A program made the position numbers and the translations under genes. A stretch of DNA of 64,000 nucleotides from Fodinicola acaciae. Lineage in GTDB: Bacteria > Actinomycetota > Actinomycetes > Mycobacteriales > HKI-0501. Positions 63,920 to 64,000 of this stretch are shown one piece after another; positions within the stretch are counted from its first letter, which is position 1, and each line of letters begins with the position of its first letter. The notes beneath the pieces were generated by a model. It made no database searches. It worked only from the letters and a program-made list of their open reading frames with translations, and was not told the DNA's origin. Location: contig NZ_WOTN01000003.1 in assembly GCF_010993745.1 (NCBI RefSeq), positions 1,736,001-1,800,000 on the forward strand. The letters are read 5' to 3'.

Positions 63920-64000
63920 ATGCAGCCGTTCGACAAGCACACCGCCAATGTCGGCCAGCTGGAGTCGTGTGGGACGCAGCTGATCAGCTCGTCGGCGCAG
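63920..64000 (+). CDS. Start of a gene, cut by the window edge
   Basis: ATG 63920 follows GGGGAG and reads MQPFDKHTANVGQLESCGTQ and on to the window edge with no stop. The 27 residues are too few to name; as the partner of the preceding small protein it may be another ESX-associated protein. Confidence 0.5.
   Translation, partial: MQPFDKHTANVGQLESCGTQLISSSAQ

Overview
The window is very GC-rich DNA from an actinomycete (Actinomycetota). This is suggested by strong G/C third positions, frequent GTG/TTG starts, many 4-nt ATGA/GTGA gene overlaps, GpgS, an EXLDI protein, a DUF3263 protein, a BfrB-type ferritin with DtxR/IdeR-like boxes, and a csp/groEL/thrC neighbourhood that I recall from Streptomyces. 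The genus cannot be told from the sequence alone. No rRNA, tRNA or CRISPR array was found.

Layout. 0-9 kb: end of an FAD-linked oxidase, a GH89 alpha-N-acetylglucosaminidase, GlpD, a small secreted protein, a membrane-anchored subtilase and an M19 dipeptidase. 9-17 kb: EXLDI protein, groEL with two CIRCE operators, a shattered paralogue beside an intact membrane gene, a cold-shock gene, thrC behind a SAM riboswitch, a lipoprotein and gpgS. 17-25.6 kb: an MFS exporter divergent from a double-domain Lrp regulator, a MITE-like element, a peptidase/ABC-ATPase fusion with its permease, and a TetR/hydrolase pair with a perfect operator. 25.6-36 kb: mostly exported proteins (lysozyme-like, two tandem S15 peptidases, L,D-transpeptidase, C39-like peptidase), plus GNAT, DUF3263, CBS and a D-amino-acid-oxidase-like protein. 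35.9-38.05 kb: a decay and insertion hotspot ending in an IS1380-family element.

38.0-59.1 kb is the most unusual part. After ferritin, 19 same-strand genes run from 57176 down to 38677, mostly overlapping or less than 30 nt apart. They encode two MurA-like enolpyruvyl transferases, two thymidylate-kinase-like enzymes, two nucleoside-diphosphate-kinase-like proteins (a third is divergent at 58222), a Nudix hydrolase, a class II fructose-bisphosphate aldolase, a nucleotidyltransferase, an acyl-chain set (KAS, ACP, acyl-CoA dehydrogenase, class III aminotransferase, extended SDR), an ABC exporter, an SRPBCC protein, an unrecognised protein and aminopeptidase N. I read this as an undescribed biosynthetic gene cluster for a phosphorylated, enolpyruvyl- or nucleotide-linked product with an acyl/amine part. 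The product is unknown to me.

59-64 kb: an aldehyde-dehydrogenase-like protein that has lost all its catalytic signatures, next to a GAF regulator; a cysteine-desulfurase-like enzyme; palindromic repeats; and the start of a probable ESX-associated gene pair. Several dispersed palindrome families occur. CTAG, rare inside the genes here, recurs at TAG stop codons and flanks both mobile elements.
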